DNA from: Streptomyces violens
GTDB taxonomy: Bacteria; Actinomycetota; Actinomycetes; Streptomycetales; Streptomycetaceae
Direction: 5' to 3'
Assembly (NCBI RefSeq): GCF_000717745.1
Contig: NZ_JOBH01000008.1
Span: forward strand, 124,001 to 188,000
DNA length: 64,000 bases
The translations under genes and the position numbers were made by a program. This document shows positions 46,480-55,310 of the stretch, one piece after another (the stretch's first letter is position 1; each line of letters opens with the position of its first letter). The notes beneath the pieces were generated by a model. The model saw only the letters and a list, made by a program, of their open reading frames with translations. It searched no databases and was not told the origin of the DNA.

Positions 46480-47324
46480 TGGGTGGTCATGAGCATCACA
46501 CCGGGGGCGGGCATCCGCTGCCCGGCGGTCCGCTCCCGACGGTGGTGGCCGTGGGCCTGCTGGTCCTGCTCGCCGCCGCCTATCTGCTGCTCGTACAGCG
46601 GACCGCCCGGCGCCCGGCCGCGAAGGCCTGGAGCCCCTGGCGCACCGCGAGCTTTCTGGCGGGCTGCGCGCTGGCCGCCGGGGCGCTGCTGCCGCCGTTG
46701 GGGGCGTTCGCGCACGGGGACTTCCGCGGCCATATGGCCCAGCATCTGCTGATCGGGATGTACGCGCCGCTCGCGCTGGTCCTCGGTGCGCCGGTGACGC
46801 TGCTGCTGCGGACGCTGCCGCCGCGCCGCGCCCGGCGGCTGACCGGCCTGCTGCACAGCCGCCCGCTGCGGCTGGTGGCCCACCCGGTCACCGCGCTGCT
46901 GCTGAGCACCGGCTCGCTGGCCCTCCTGTACGGCACCCCGCTGTACGACGCGACCGCGGCGCGCCCCGCGCTGCACTGGCTCGTGCACGCGCACTTCCTG
47001 CTCTCGGGCTGCCTCTTCGCCTGGGTCGTGGCCGGGCCGGACCCCGCTCCGGCGCGGCCGGGCGTGCCGGCCCGGCTGGTCCTGCTGGGCGTGGCCGTTG
47101 CCCTCCATGCGACGTTCTCGCAGCTCCTGTACGGCGGCTTCCTCATCGGCGTGCACGCGCCGGTCGAGCAGGTGCGGGGCGGCGCGGAGCTCATGTACTA
47201 CGGCGGCGACCTCGCCGAGCTGCTGCTGGCCGGCGCATTGGTCGCCACCTGGCGCCCGGCCCGCGGCGTGCGCCGCCCGGCCGCCGCACGGCTTAGCCCG
47301 ACCGAGTCACTTTCCCCGCCCTAG
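46479..47324 (+). CDS. CtaG/caa3-type cytochrome oxidase assembly-like membrane protein
   Basis: 281 residues with seven membrane helices. An N-terminal His-rich stretch (MGGHEHHTGGGH) and the family motif GDFRGHMAQHLLIGMYAPLALVLGAPV are visible; the first conserved histidines (HMxxH) lie at about 82-86. The Bacillus CtaG family is required for assembly of the CuA/copper centres of the caa3 oxidase; Streptomyces copies are often unlinked to oxidase genes. Its start overlaps the DUF2243 stop, indicating joint function. No oxidase subunit genes are present here. Confidence 0.9.
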   Translation: MGGHEHHTGGGHPLPGGPLPTVVAVGLLVLLAAAYLLLVQRTARRPAAKAWSPWRTASFLAGCALAAGALLPPLGAFAHGDFRGHMAQHLLIGMYAPLALVLGAPVTLLLRTLPPRRARRLTGLLHSRPLRLVAHPVTALLLSTGSLALLYGTPLYDATAARPALHWLVHAHFLLSGCLFAWVVAGPDPAPARPGVPARLVLLGVAVALHATFSQLLYGGFLIGVHAPVEQVRGGAELMYYGGDLAELLLAGALVATWRPARGVRRPAAARLSPTESLSPP

Positions 47325-47435
47325 CCGGGTCCCTTCGGTGCGCCCCGCCGCTCGCCGCCGCCGACTCAGGACGATGGTGCGGGTCCAGGCCCCGGCGTAC
47401 GGCCCCGGAGTGACGGGGAGCGAGGAGACCAGCAG

Positions 47436-48902
47436 ATGGCTGACCTGTACATCGATGGTGAGTGGACGGGGGCGGCGGCGGGCGGCCGGCGTGACGTGGT
47501 CAATCCGTTCGACGCCTCCGTGGTGACGACCGTCGACGACGCGGACGGTACGGACGTCGACCGGGCGGTGCGGGCCGCCCGGCGCGCGTTCGACGAGGGC
47601 GAGTGGGCGAACGCCGCGACCCGGAGCCGCGCCGACGTCCTGCACCGGGTGTACGAGCTGCTGCTGCGCGACCTGGAGGACATCGCCCGCACGGAGACGC
47701 GGGACACCGGCAAGACGATCGCGGAGTCCCGGCTCGACATCGAGGACATCGCGAACGCCTTCCGGTACTTCGCCGAGATCGCCGACAAGGACGGCGGGCG
47801 GGTGGTGGACGTCGGCCCGGACGTGCTGAGCCGGGTGGTGTACCAGCCGGTCGGGGTGTGCGCGCTGATCGCGCCGTGGAACTATCCGCTGCTCCAGGCG
47901 ACCTGGAAGGTGGCACCGGCGCTCGCGGCGGGCAACACCTTCGTCCTGAAGCCGAGCGAGACGACTCCGCTGACGACGATCATCCTGTTCCGGCTGCTGG
48001 AGGAGGCGGGCACGCCGCCCGGAGTGGCGAACCTGGTCCTCGGCCCGGGCTCGACGGTCGGCGCCGCGATGACCCAGCACCCGGACGTGGACATGGTGTC
48101 CTTCACCGGCGGGCTGGCCACCGGCCGCACGATCATGGCGGGCGCCGCGGCCGACGTGAAGAACATCGCGCTGGAGCTGGGTGGCAAGAACCCCAATGTG
48201 ATCTTCGAGGACTGCGACTTCGACGCGGCGGTGGATTACGCGCTGGATGCCTCCTTCCTGCACTCCGGGCAGGTGTGTTCGGCCGGGTCGCGGCTGCTCG
48301 TGCAGGAAGGGCTGTACGACCGGTTCGTCGAGGCGCTGGCCGATCGCGCGCGGCGCATCCGGCTCGGCAACGGCATGAACGAGGACACCGAGAGCGGGCC
48401 GCTCAGCTCCGCCGAGCACCGCGAGAAGGTGGAGGGCTATCTGGAGGTCGCCCGCAACGAGGGCGCGCGGCTGGTGTGCGGCGGGCGCCGCCCGGACGAC
48501 CCCGAGCTCTCCCGCGGCTTCTTCGTGCTGCCGACGATCTACGCGGACTGCGACCGGTCGATGCGGATCGTGCAGGAGGAGGTGTTCGGCCCGGTGGTCA
48601 CGGTCGAGCGGTTCCGGGACGAGGAGGACGCGGTGCGGCTCGCCAATGACACCAAGTACGGGCTGGCGGGCGCGGTGTGGACCAGTGACGCGAGCCGGGC
48701 GCAGCGGGTGGCGCAGCGGCTGCGGCACGGCACCGTCTGGATCAACGACTTCCATCCGTACGTGCCGCAGGCCGAGTGGGGCGGGTTTGGCCACTCCGGC
48801 GTCGGGCGCGAGCTCGGCCCGACCGGGCTGCGCGAGTACCAGGAGGCCAAGCACATCTACCAGAACCTCAAGCCGGCCCCGTCCGGCTGGTTCAAGGGCT
48901 GA
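47436..48902 (+). CDS. Betaine-aldehyde-dehydrogenase-like ALDH
   Basis: 488 residues, ATG with no ambiguity. ALDH catalytic pair: E247 (IALELGGKNPNV) and C281 (HSGQVCSAGSR); NAD loop SFTGGLATG at 222-230. The HSGQVCSAGSRLLV segment and length are typical of the betaine/glycine-betaine aldehyde group. It is the first gene of a three-gene operon with a GMC choline-dehydrogenase-like enzyme and an APC permease; the pathway could be choline to glycine betaine (osmoprotection), or oxidation of ethanolamine-type amino alcohols. Other ALDH substrates are possible, but the GMC partner favours choline. Confidence 0.92.
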   Translation: MADLYIDGEWTGAAAGGRRDVVNPFDASVVTTVDDADGTDVDRAVRAARRAFDEGEWANAATRSRADVLHRVYELLLRDLEDIARTETRDTGKTIAESRLDIEDIANAFRYFAEIADKDGGRVVDVGPDVLSRVVYQPVGVCALIAPWNYPLLQATWKVAPALAAGNTFVLKPSETTPLTTIILFRLLEEAGTPPGVANLVLGPGSTVGAAMTQHPDVDMVSFTGGLATGRTIMAGAAADVKNIALELGGKNPNVIFEDCDFDAAVDYALDASFLHSGQVCSAGSRLLVQEGLYDRFVEALADRARRIRLGNGMNEDTESGPLSSAEHREKVEGYLEVARNEGARLVCGGRRPDDPELSRGFFVLPTIYADCDRSMRIVQEEVFGPVVTVERFRDEEDAVRLANDTKYGLAGAVWTSDASRAQRVAQRLRHGTVWINDFHPYVPQAEWGGFGHSGVGRELGPTGLREYQEAKHIYQNLKPAPSGWFKG

Positions 48903-48941
48903 GGCGCGGGCGTGGCGACCGGAGGGAGTGAGGAGCGGGGC

Positions 48942-50483
48942 ATGGGCGACGGTACGGAGTTCGACTACGTCATTGTGGGCGGTGGGACGGCGGGTTGCGT
49001 GCTGGCGGCGCGGCTGACCGAGGATCCCGAGTGCCGGGTGTGCGTGGTCGAGGGCGGGCCCAGCGATGTGGGCGACGAGAAGATCCTGCGGCTGCGCAAC
49101 TGGATCAATCTGCTGGACTCGGAGTACGACTACGGCTACACGACCGTGGAGCAGCCGCGCGGCAATTCGCACATCCTGCACTCGCGGGCGCGCGTGCTGG
49201 GCGGCTGTTCCTCGCACAACACCCTGATCAGCTTTCTGCCGCTGCCGGAGGACATGGACGAGTGGGCGGCGCTGGGCTGTACCGGCTGGGACGCGGCGAC
49301 GGTGCTGCCGTACCGCGACCGGCTGCAGAACCGCATCGTCCCGGTGGCGGAGCAGGACCGCAATCCGATCGCGAAGGACTTCGTTACGGCCGCGGCGGCC
49401 GCGCTGGGCGTGCCGGTGGTCGAGGACTTCAATGCACGCCCGTTCGCGGACGGGGTGGGCTTCTTCTCGCTGGCGTACGAGGCGGAGGGCAACAAGCGGT
49501 CGTCTGCGTCGGTGGCGTACCTCCACCCGGTCCTGGACCGGCCGAACCTCACGTTGAAGCTGGAGACCTGGGCGTACGAGGTGGTGCCGGACGGGGACGG
49601 CCGGATGACGTGCGTACGCGTGCGGTCGGCGGGCGGCACGGAGACGACGCTGCGGGCGCAGCGGGAACTGCTGCTGTGCGCGGGCGCGATCGACACGCCG
49701 CGGCTGCTGATGCTGTCCGGCATCGGCCCGGCGGACCAGCTGCGCGGGCTGGGCATCAAGGTACGGGCGGATCTGCCGGGCGTGGGCGAGAACCTGCTCG
49801 ACCACCCGGAGTCGGTGATCCTCTGGGAGACGGAGGGACCGCTGCCGCCCAACTCGGCGATGGATTCCGACGCCGGGCTGTTCCTGCGCCGCGACCCGGA
49901 CGGCGGACCGCGCCCCGACCTGATGTTCCACTTCTACCAGGTGCCGTTCACCGTCAACACGGAGCGGCTGGGCTATCCGGCGCTGGAGCACGGCGTGTGC
50001 ATGACGCCGAACGTGCCGCGGGCCCGCTCTGTGGGCCGGATGTGGCTGCGCAGCGCGGACCCGGCGGAGAAACCGGCGCTGGATTTCCAGTACTTCACCG
50101 ATCCGGACGGGCACGACGAGAAGACGATCGTGGACGGGCTGAAGGTGGCGCGCGAGGTGGCGGCGACTCCTCCGCTGCGGGACTGGCTCAAGCGGGAGGT
50201 GGCGCCAGGCCCCGATGTCACCTCGGACGCGGCGCTGTCCGAGTACGGGCGCCGGGCCGCGCACACCGTGTACCACCCGGCGGGCACCTGCAAGATGGGC
50301 GGCGACGACGACCCCATGGCCGTCCTCGATCCCCAGCTCCGGGTGCGCGGACTGGACGGCATCCGCGTCGTGGACGCCTCCCTCTTCCCGACGATGCCGA
50401 CGATCAACCCGATGGTGACGGTCCTGCTGGCGGCCGAACGGGCGGCGGACCTGCTCCGGGGCACGGGCGGAGGCGGTCGGTGA
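48942..50483 (+). CDS. GMC-family FAD oxidoreductase (choline dehydrogenase-like)
   Basis: 513 residues from the ATG at 48942, which has TGAGGAG 6 bases before; a GTG at 48912 is less likely. FAD motif VIVGGGTAGCVLAARLTEDP at about 8-27, the GMC signature 1 region RARVLGGCSSHNTLISF with C-G-C-x-x-H-N, GENLLDHPE, and the C-terminal catalytic histidine segment YHPAGTCKMGGD. GMC oxidoreductases oxidise alcohols such as choline to betaine aldehyde. Coupled to the following permease gene by TGATG. The pair with an ALDH is the BetA/BetB pattern, but specificity is unproven. Confidence 0.9.
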   Translation: MGDGTEFDYVIVGGGTAGCVLAARLTEDPECRVCVVEGGPSDVGDEKILRLRNWINLLDSEYDYGYTTVEQPRGNSHILHSRARVLGGCSSHNTLISFLPLPEDMDEWAALGCTGWDAATVLPYRDRLQNRIVPVAEQDRNPIAKDFVTAAAAALGVPVVEDFNARPFADGVGFFSLAYEAEGNKRSSASVAYLHPVLDRPNLTLKLETWAYEVVPDGDGRMTCVRVRSAGGTETTLRAQRELLLCAGAIDTPRLLMLSGIGPADQLRGLGIKVRADLPGVGENLLDHPESVILWETEGPLPPNSAMDSDAGLFLRRDPDGGPRPDLMFHFYQVPFTVNTERLGYPALEHGVCMTPNVPRARSVGRMWLRSADPAEKPALDFQYFTDPDGHDEKTIVDGLKVAREVAATPPLRDWLKREVAPGPDVTSDAALSEYGRRAAHTVYHPAGTCKMGGDDDPMAVLDPQLRVRGLDGIRVVDASLFPTMPTINPMVTVLLAAERAADLLRGTGGGGR

Positions 50484-51958
50484 TGACGACGGCGAACACC
50501 CCGGCCGACGGCGGGAGCGAGAGCGGCGACGGGTCCATCCCCGGCTCGGAATTCCGCAAGGACATGGGCCCGTGGGCGAACTTCGCACTCGGCTTCACCT
50601 ACCTCTCCCCCGTCGTCAGCACCTACACCCTCTTCGCCACCGCGCTCGGCGAGGGCGGTCCGCCGATGGTGTGGGCGTTCGTGCTGGCCGGCTGCGGACA
50701 GTTCCTGGTCGCCCTGGTCTTCGGCGAGGTCGTGGCCCAGTTCCCCATCGCGGGCGGGGTCTACCCGTGGGCCCGGCACCTGTGGGGCAAGCGCTGGGCG
50801 TGGATGACCGGCTGGGTCTACATGTGGGCGCTGCTGGTCACGATCACATCCGTGGCGTACGGAGCGGGCCCGTACATCGCCATCCTCATCGGCTTCAAGC
50901 CAACGGTCCACACCACCGTCCTGTGCACGGTGGTCCTCATCATCGTCGCCGTGCTCATCAACTACGCCGGTACGAGGGCGCTTTCGGCGGCGGCCGTGAT
51001 CGGGTTCGGCGCGGAGCTGATCGGCGCGCTGATCGTCGGCATCTACCTGCTGGCCACCCACCGCGAGCACAACCTCGGCGTCATCTTCGACACGTACAAC
51101 ACCGAGGGCGACGGCAGCTATCTGCCGGTGTTCCTGGCGGCCGCGATCATCGGCTTCTACCAGTACTACGGCTTCGAGGCGTGCGGGGACACCGCCGAGG
51201 AGGTCGCGCATCCGGGCCGGGTGATTCCGAAGGCGATGCGCCGCACGATCTACGTGGGCGGCGCGGCGGCCACCTTCACCTGTCTTTCCCTCCTGCTCTC
51301 CGTCACCGACTACCGCGCGGTGATCTCCGGCAAGGACACCGACCCGGTGGTGAACCTGCTGTACGACGTGCTGGGCGAGGTCGGGGCCCGGCTGGTGATG
51401 GCCGTGGTCCTCATCTCCTTCCTCTCCTGCACGATCAGCCTCCAGGCGGCGGCCGGCCGGCTGATCTACTCGTACGCGCGCGACCAGATGATCGTCGGAC
51501 ACCGGCTGCTGCGGAAGTTCGCGCACGCCAGGGCGGTGCCGGGCTGGGCCCTCTTCGTGTCGGCCGTCATCCCGACGATCATCGCCTTCGGCTCCCTGGT
51601 GTCGGAGGACGCGCTCACCAAGATCGTGTCGTTCGCGATCCTGGGCATCTACGCCTCGTTCCAGATGGTGGTACTGGCCGCACTGCGCGCCCGGCTGAAG
51701 GGCTGGAAGCCGAGCGGCGAGTACCGGCTCGGCCGCTGGGGCCTGGTGGTGAACGCCGGGGCGCTGGCGTACGGCATCTTCGCCATCGTCAACATCTGCT
51801 GGGCTCGCACGCCCGAGGCCGCCTGGTACGACAACTACATCGTGCTGCTGTGCGGCGGCGTCGTCGTCCTGGTGGGCCTGGTCTACATGTTCACCACGCA
51901 CCATTACGGGCGCAGCGACGCACCGTGCGGGGACGCGATCCCGGAGTCGCGGCGCTGA
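50483..51958 (+). CDS. APC family permease (choline/ethanolamine-like)
   Basis: 491 residues with 12 helices. Its start overlaps the GMC stop (TGATG). Family features: FALGFTYLSPVVSTYTLFATALGEGGPPMVWAFVLAGCGQFLVALVFGEVVAQFPIAGGVYPWARHLWGKRWAWMTGWVYMWA, and FYQYYGFEACGDTAEEVAHPGRVIPKAMRR. It is closer to the GABA/ethanolamine-type APC members than to amino-acid permeases. It probably imports the amino-alcohol oxidised by the upstream pair. Its 3' end overlaps the convergent SDR by 68 bases. Confidence 0.92.
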   Translation: MTTANTPADGGSESGDGSIPGSEFRKDMGPWANFALGFTYLSPVVSTYTLFATALGEGGPPMVWAFVLAGCGQFLVALVFGEVVAQFPIAGGVYPWARHLWGKRWAWMTGWVYMWALLVTITSVAYGAGPYIAILIGFKPTVHTTVLCTVVLIIVAVLINYAGTRALSAAAVIGFGAELIGALIVGIYLLATHREHNLGVIFDTYNTEGDGSYLPVFLAAAIIGFYQYYGFEACGDTAEEVAHPGRVIPKAMRRTIYVGGAAATFTCLSLLLSVTDYRAVISGKDTDPVVNLLYDVLGEVGARLVMAVVLISFLSCTISLQAAAGRLIYSYARDQMIVGHRLLRKFAHARAVPGWALFVSAVIPTIIAFGSLVSEDALTKIVSFAILGIYASFQMVVLAALRARLKGWKPSGEYRLGRWGLVVNAGALAYGIFAIVNICWARTPEAAWYDNYIVLLCGGVVVLVGLVYMFTTHHYGRSDAPCGDAIPESRR

Positions 51959-52943
51959 GAGGCGGGCGGCCGGCTGTCACCCGGAGGGCGGCGTAGGCGG
52001 CGCCCGTCAGCACCGCCGCCGTGGCCAGGCGGCGGCCCGCCGTGCGGCGGCCGCCGGCCCAGCCGCCGCGGACGGCGCCGCCCGGCAGCGGGTGCGGCAC
52101 GCTGCCCACCGTGTCCGGGGCCGTTTCGGTGCGGGACAGGTGTGCGCGGTTCATCTGGTACGCCAGGGCCTTCTCCATCAGGCGCGGCGCGAGTTTCGTC
52201 TGGAGGGCCAGGAATGCGGCGGCGGGGCCGACGTACGCCTCGCGGCGCGGCGAGCGGGCCAGCCGGAGCGCCTTCCGGGCCGCCCGTTCGGGGGTGTAGA
52301 CGGGGGCCATCGGGAGGACCTTGCGGCCCGAGTAGTTGGCGGCGCTCTCGAAGAACGGGGTGTCCATGGTGGCGGGCAGCATCGTGCAGACGTGCACGTC
52401 ACGGTGGCCCTCCAGCCACAGTTCCTGGCGCAGGCTGGTGCCCAGCGCGCGGACGGCGGCCTTGGCCAGCGCGTAGGGCGCGTTGTACGGGACCGGCGAG
52501 ACGCCGACGACCGAGGAGACGTTGATCAGGGTGCCGCTGCCCTGGCGGCGCATCGCGGTGAGCGCGGCGCGGGCTCCGTACACATAGCCCATGACGTCGG
52601 TGTCGATCACCTTGCGGCAGACGTCCGCCGGGATGTCGTCGAGCGCGCCGAAGGCGGCGACGGCGGCGTTGTTGATCCAGACGTCGATCCGGCCGAAGGA
52701 CGCGACAGCCTCCTCGGCGAGCCGGTCCACGGCGGCCGCGTCGGTCACCTCGGTGGGGACGGGGAGCGCGCGCCCGGCGCCGCGCCGGCGGCAGCGGCGG
52801 GCGACCTCGTTCAGCTCCTCGGCGCGCCGCGCGGCCAGTACGACGTGCCAGCCGCGGGCCGCGAACGCCTCGGCGCACGCCCGCCCGACGCCGCTCGACG
52901 CGCCGGTGATCACCACGACACCGCCCTCGCCCTGGGTCTTCAT
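51891..52943 (-). CDS. SDR family oxidoreductase with C-terminal membrane-like extension
   Basis: 350 residues from the ATG at 52943 (GGAGG 5 bases before). TGASSGVG at 13-20, NNAAVAAFG, SSVVGVSPVPYNAPYALAKAAVRALG with catalytic Y-x3-K, then a long C-terminal part (VSPVPY...LALQTKLAPRLMEKALAYQMNRAHL) and an Arg/Gly/Pro-rich tail with ATAAVLTGAAYAALRV, a possible membrane segment. SDRs of this longer type in Streptomyces are oxidoreductases of unknown substrate. The 3' end overlaps the APC permease gene. Divergent from the SRPBCC gene. Confidence 0.88.
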   Translation of the reverse strand: MKTQGEGGVVVITGASSGVGRACAEAFAARGWHVVLAARRAEELNEVARRCRRRGAGRALPVPTEVTDAAAVDRLAEEAVASFGRIDVWINNAAVAAFGALDDIPADVCRKVIDTDVMGYVYGARAALTAMRRQGSGTLINVSSVVGVSPVPYNAPYALAKAAVRALGTSLRQELWLEGHRDVHVCTMLPATMDTPFFESAANYSGRKVLPMAPVYTPERAARKALRLARSPRREAYVGPAAAFLALQTKLAPRLMEKALAYQMNRAHLSRTETAPDTVGSVPHPLPGGAVRGGWAGGRRTAGRRLATAAVLTGAAYAALRVTAGRPPLSAATPGSRPRTVRRCARNGAW

Positions 52944-53076
52944 GGCCGCCTCCTCCATATGTACGGCCGCGGACCGGGCCGTGGTGGCTGTCGCGCCACA
53001 CGTACCCGGACGGGCATAATGCACACATATCGGATCATCCACCGACCACCCTCCGTCACCTCGTATGGAGTGCGCC

Positions 53077-53550
53077 ATGGCCGTTCGGCACCAGCTCATC
53101 GCCCGGAAGCCGGCCGCCGTTTGGGCGGTCCTGGAGGACTGCACCCAGTACGGCGACTGGGTGGTCGGCCCCTCGCACTCCGACCCGCAGGACGGCCACT
53201 GGCCGGACGTCGGCTCCTCCATCTGCTACACGCTGCGGCTGGGCAGCCGGGAGATGGCAGGCCGTACCGTCGTCCGGCGCCACGAGCCGCCGCGGTGGCT
53301 GGAGCTGGAGGCGTACTGCGATCCGCTCGGCTCGGCCCGGATCGCGCTGGACATCCGGCCCTGGGGCGAGGAGACGCTGGTCATCCTGGATGAGCACCCG
53401 CTGCGCGGCTACGGCGGGCTGCTCCACAACTTCGCCTTCGACGCCCTCCTCCAACTGCGCCACCGCAACATGCTCAAGCGCCTCGCGAAGGTGGTCGAGG
53501 AGCTGCCCCGGGACGCGGAGGCCGGGGCCGGGCGGGCGATGGGGCGGTGA
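53077..53550 (+). CDS. SRPBCC (START-like) family protein
   Basis: 157 residues from the ATG at 53077. The start bind-fold pattern is seen: RHQLIARKPAAVWAVLEDCTQYGDWVVGPSHSDPQDGHWPDVGSSICYTLRLG, PRWLELEAYCDPLGSARIALDIRPWGEETLVILDEHPLRG. These bind hydrophobic ligands or act as aromatase/cyclase-like or lipid carriers. It is followed one base later by an FAD-dependent oxidoreductase gene, so the two are probably partners acting on the same hydrophobic compound. An ATG at 53065 is an alternative start. Confidence 0.9.
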   Translation: MAVRHQLIARKPAAVWAVLEDCTQYGDWVVGPSHSDPQDGHWPDVGSSICYTLRLGSREMAGRTVVRRHEPPRWLELEAYCDPLGSARIALDIRPWGEETLVILDEHPLRGYGGLLHNFAFDALLQLRHRNMLKRLAKVVEELPRDAEAGAGRAMGR

Positions 53551-53551
53551 C

Positions 53552-55180
53552 ATGCCCGACGCGGTGGTGATCGGCGCGGGGCCCAACGGCCTGGTGGCCG
53601 CCAACCTCCTCGCCGACGCGGGCTGGAGCGTCACGGTACTGGAGGCGCAGCCCGAGCCCGGCGGCGCCGTCCGCAGCGACCGGGGCGTCCACCCGGACTA
53701 CATCAGCGACGTCTTCAGCGCGTTCTACCCGCTCGCGGCCGCCTCGCCGGTCGTGCGCGGGCTGGAGCTGTACCGGTCCGGGCTGCGCTGGAGCCACGCG
53801 CCGCACGTCCTCGCGCACCCGCTGACCGACGGCCGGTGCGCGGTGCTGGCCCGCGACCGGGCGGCGACCGCGGCCGGACTGGCGGGCTTCGCGGCAGGGG
53901 ACGGCGAGGCGTGGGAACACCTGTGCCGCATCTGGGACCGGCTCGGCGAGGACATCATGCGGGCGCTGTTCACGCCGTTCCCGCCGGTGCGCGCCGGGGC
54001 CCGGCTGGCGGCCCGGCTGCGCGGCGCCGGCGGGCTGCGGCTGGCCCGCAGCCTGGTACTGCCGGTACGCCGGCTGGGTGAGGAGGAGTTCGCGGGCGAC
54101 GGCGGCCGGCTGCTGCTGGCGGGCAACGCGCTCCACGCGGACCTGGCTCCGGAGGCGGCGGGCAGCGGTGGATACGGCTGGCTGCTGGCCATGCTCGGGC
54201 AGGCGGTCGGCTTCCCGGTGCCGGTCGGCGGCTCGGGCGCGCTGACCGAAGCGCTGGTCACCCGGCTGACGGAACGCGGCGTCGCCGTGCGCTGCGGGGA
54301 GCGGGTCACCGAGGTCGTCGTGCGGCACGGCCGCGCCGTGGGGGTGCGGACGGTGGGCGGCGAAACGGTGCCGGCCGGCCGGGCGGTACTGGCGGACGTG
54401 CCGGCACCGGACCTGTACCGGGAACTGGTCGGCGCCGGGCACCTGCCGGCGCGGATCTTCGACGATCTGCGCCGCTTCCAGTGGGACTTCGCGACGTTCA
54501 AGGTCGACTGGGCGCTGGACGGCCCGGTGCCGTGGACCGCGCCGCAGGCCGCCCGCGCCGGCACGGTCCATCTCGCCGACGGCGTCGACGAGTTGACCCG
54601 GTTCGCCGCGCAGATCGCGATGGGGCTGGTGCCCGACCGGCCGTTCGCGCTGTTCGGCCAGATGACGACGGCGGACGCCACCCGCTCGCCGGCCGGCACG
54701 GAGTCGGCGTGGGCGTACACCCATGTGCCGCAGACCGTGCAGGGGGACGCGGGGCCCGACGATCTGACGGGGCGTTGGGGGCCGGGCGAGCAGGAGGCGA
54801 TGGCCGACCGTATCGAGGAGCAGGTGGAGCGGTTCGCGCCCGGCTTCCGCGGCCGTGTCCGGGCCCGGCGCATCCTCGCGCCGCCCACCCTGCAGGCCAT
54901 GAACGGCAGTCTGCACGGCGGCGCGCTCAACGGCGGCACCGCCAACATGCACCAGCAGCTCGTCTTCCGGCCACTGCCCGGCACGGGCCGCCCGGAGACA
55001 CCGGTGTCCGGCCTCTACCTCGCCTCGGCGTCCGCCCACCCCGGCGGCGGGGTGCACGGCGCGCCCGGCGCGAACGCGGCACGCGCCGCCCTCCGCGCGG
55101 GCGGCCCGGCCCGCTTCCTCGCCACGGCGCAGGGCGCGCTCGCCAGGCGGGGACGCGGGGGCGAGAAGGACCGTACGTAA
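53552..55180 (+). CDS. Phytoene-dehydrogenase-like NAD(P)/FAD oxidoreductase
   Basis: 542 residues. FAD-binding VVIGAGPNGLVAANLLADAGWSVTVLEAQPEPGGAVRS at about 5-42 and the C-terminal VSGLYLASASAHPGGGVHGAPGANAARAAL, which is the carotenoid desaturase-like terminal motif. The central VGGSGALTEALVTRLTERGVAVRCGERVTEVV is the typical second dinucleotide-fold segment. The family comprises carotenoid desaturases and oxidases of hydrophobic compounds. With the SRPBCC protein it forms a two-gene unit; no carotenoid gene is nearby, so the substrate is open. Confidence 0.92.
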   Translation: MPDAVVIGAGPNGLVAANLLADAGWSVTVLEAQPEPGGAVRSDRGVHPDYISDVFSAFYPLAAASPVVRGLELYRSGLRWSHAPHVLAHPLTDGRCAVLARDRAATAAGLAGFAAGDGEAWEHLCRIWDRLGEDIMRALFTPFPPVRAGARLAARLRGAGGLRLARSLVLPVRRLGEEEFAGDGGRLLLAGNALHADLAPEAAGSGGYGWLLAMLGQAVGFPVPVGGSGALTEALVTRLTERGVAVRCGERVTEVVVRHGRAVGVRTVGGETVPAGRAVLADVPAPDLYRELVGAGHLPARIFDDLRRFQWDFATFKVDWALDGPVPWTAPQAARAGTVHLADGVDELTRFAAQIAMGLVPDRPFALFGQMTTADATRSPAGTESAWAYTHVPQTVQGDAGPDDLTGRWGPGEQEAMADRIEEQVERFAPGFRGRVRARRILAPPTLQAMNGSLHGGALNGGTANMHQQLVFRPLPGTGRPETPVSGLYLASASAHPGGGVHGAPGANAARAALRAGGPARFLATAQGALARRGRGGEKDRT

Positions 55181-55237
55181 GGCGTTCCAGGATTCGGCCA
55201 CCGTTCGTCCCGCCGAACTTCCCTTGCTGCAGGGGTC

Positions 55238-55288
55238 TTGTCGTGACGTGCGGCGCGGGCCTAGTGTCGCCAGCCGGTAAGCGCTTTC
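55238..55288 (+). promoter_or_regulatory. Sugar-operon promoter with LacI-type operator
   Basis: TTGTCG (55238-55243) and TAGTGT (55262-55267) form a promoter with an 18-base spacer. GTAAGCGCTTTC at 55277-55288 contains the LacI-family core AAGCGCTT, a near-perfect palindrome; the consensus in Streptomyces is GAAAGCGCTTTC with one mismatch here. It lies downstream of -10, where a repressor blocks transcription. The cognate LacI gene is not in the window. Confidence 0.75.
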
Positions 55289-55310
55289 TATCCGAGGGAG
55301 CTGTCCCGGC

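Noticed and set aside
47307..50588. A minus-strand frame of about 1090 codons
   Set aside because: Antisense to the ALDH and GMC genes, with Arg/His/Val-rich composition typical of shadows.
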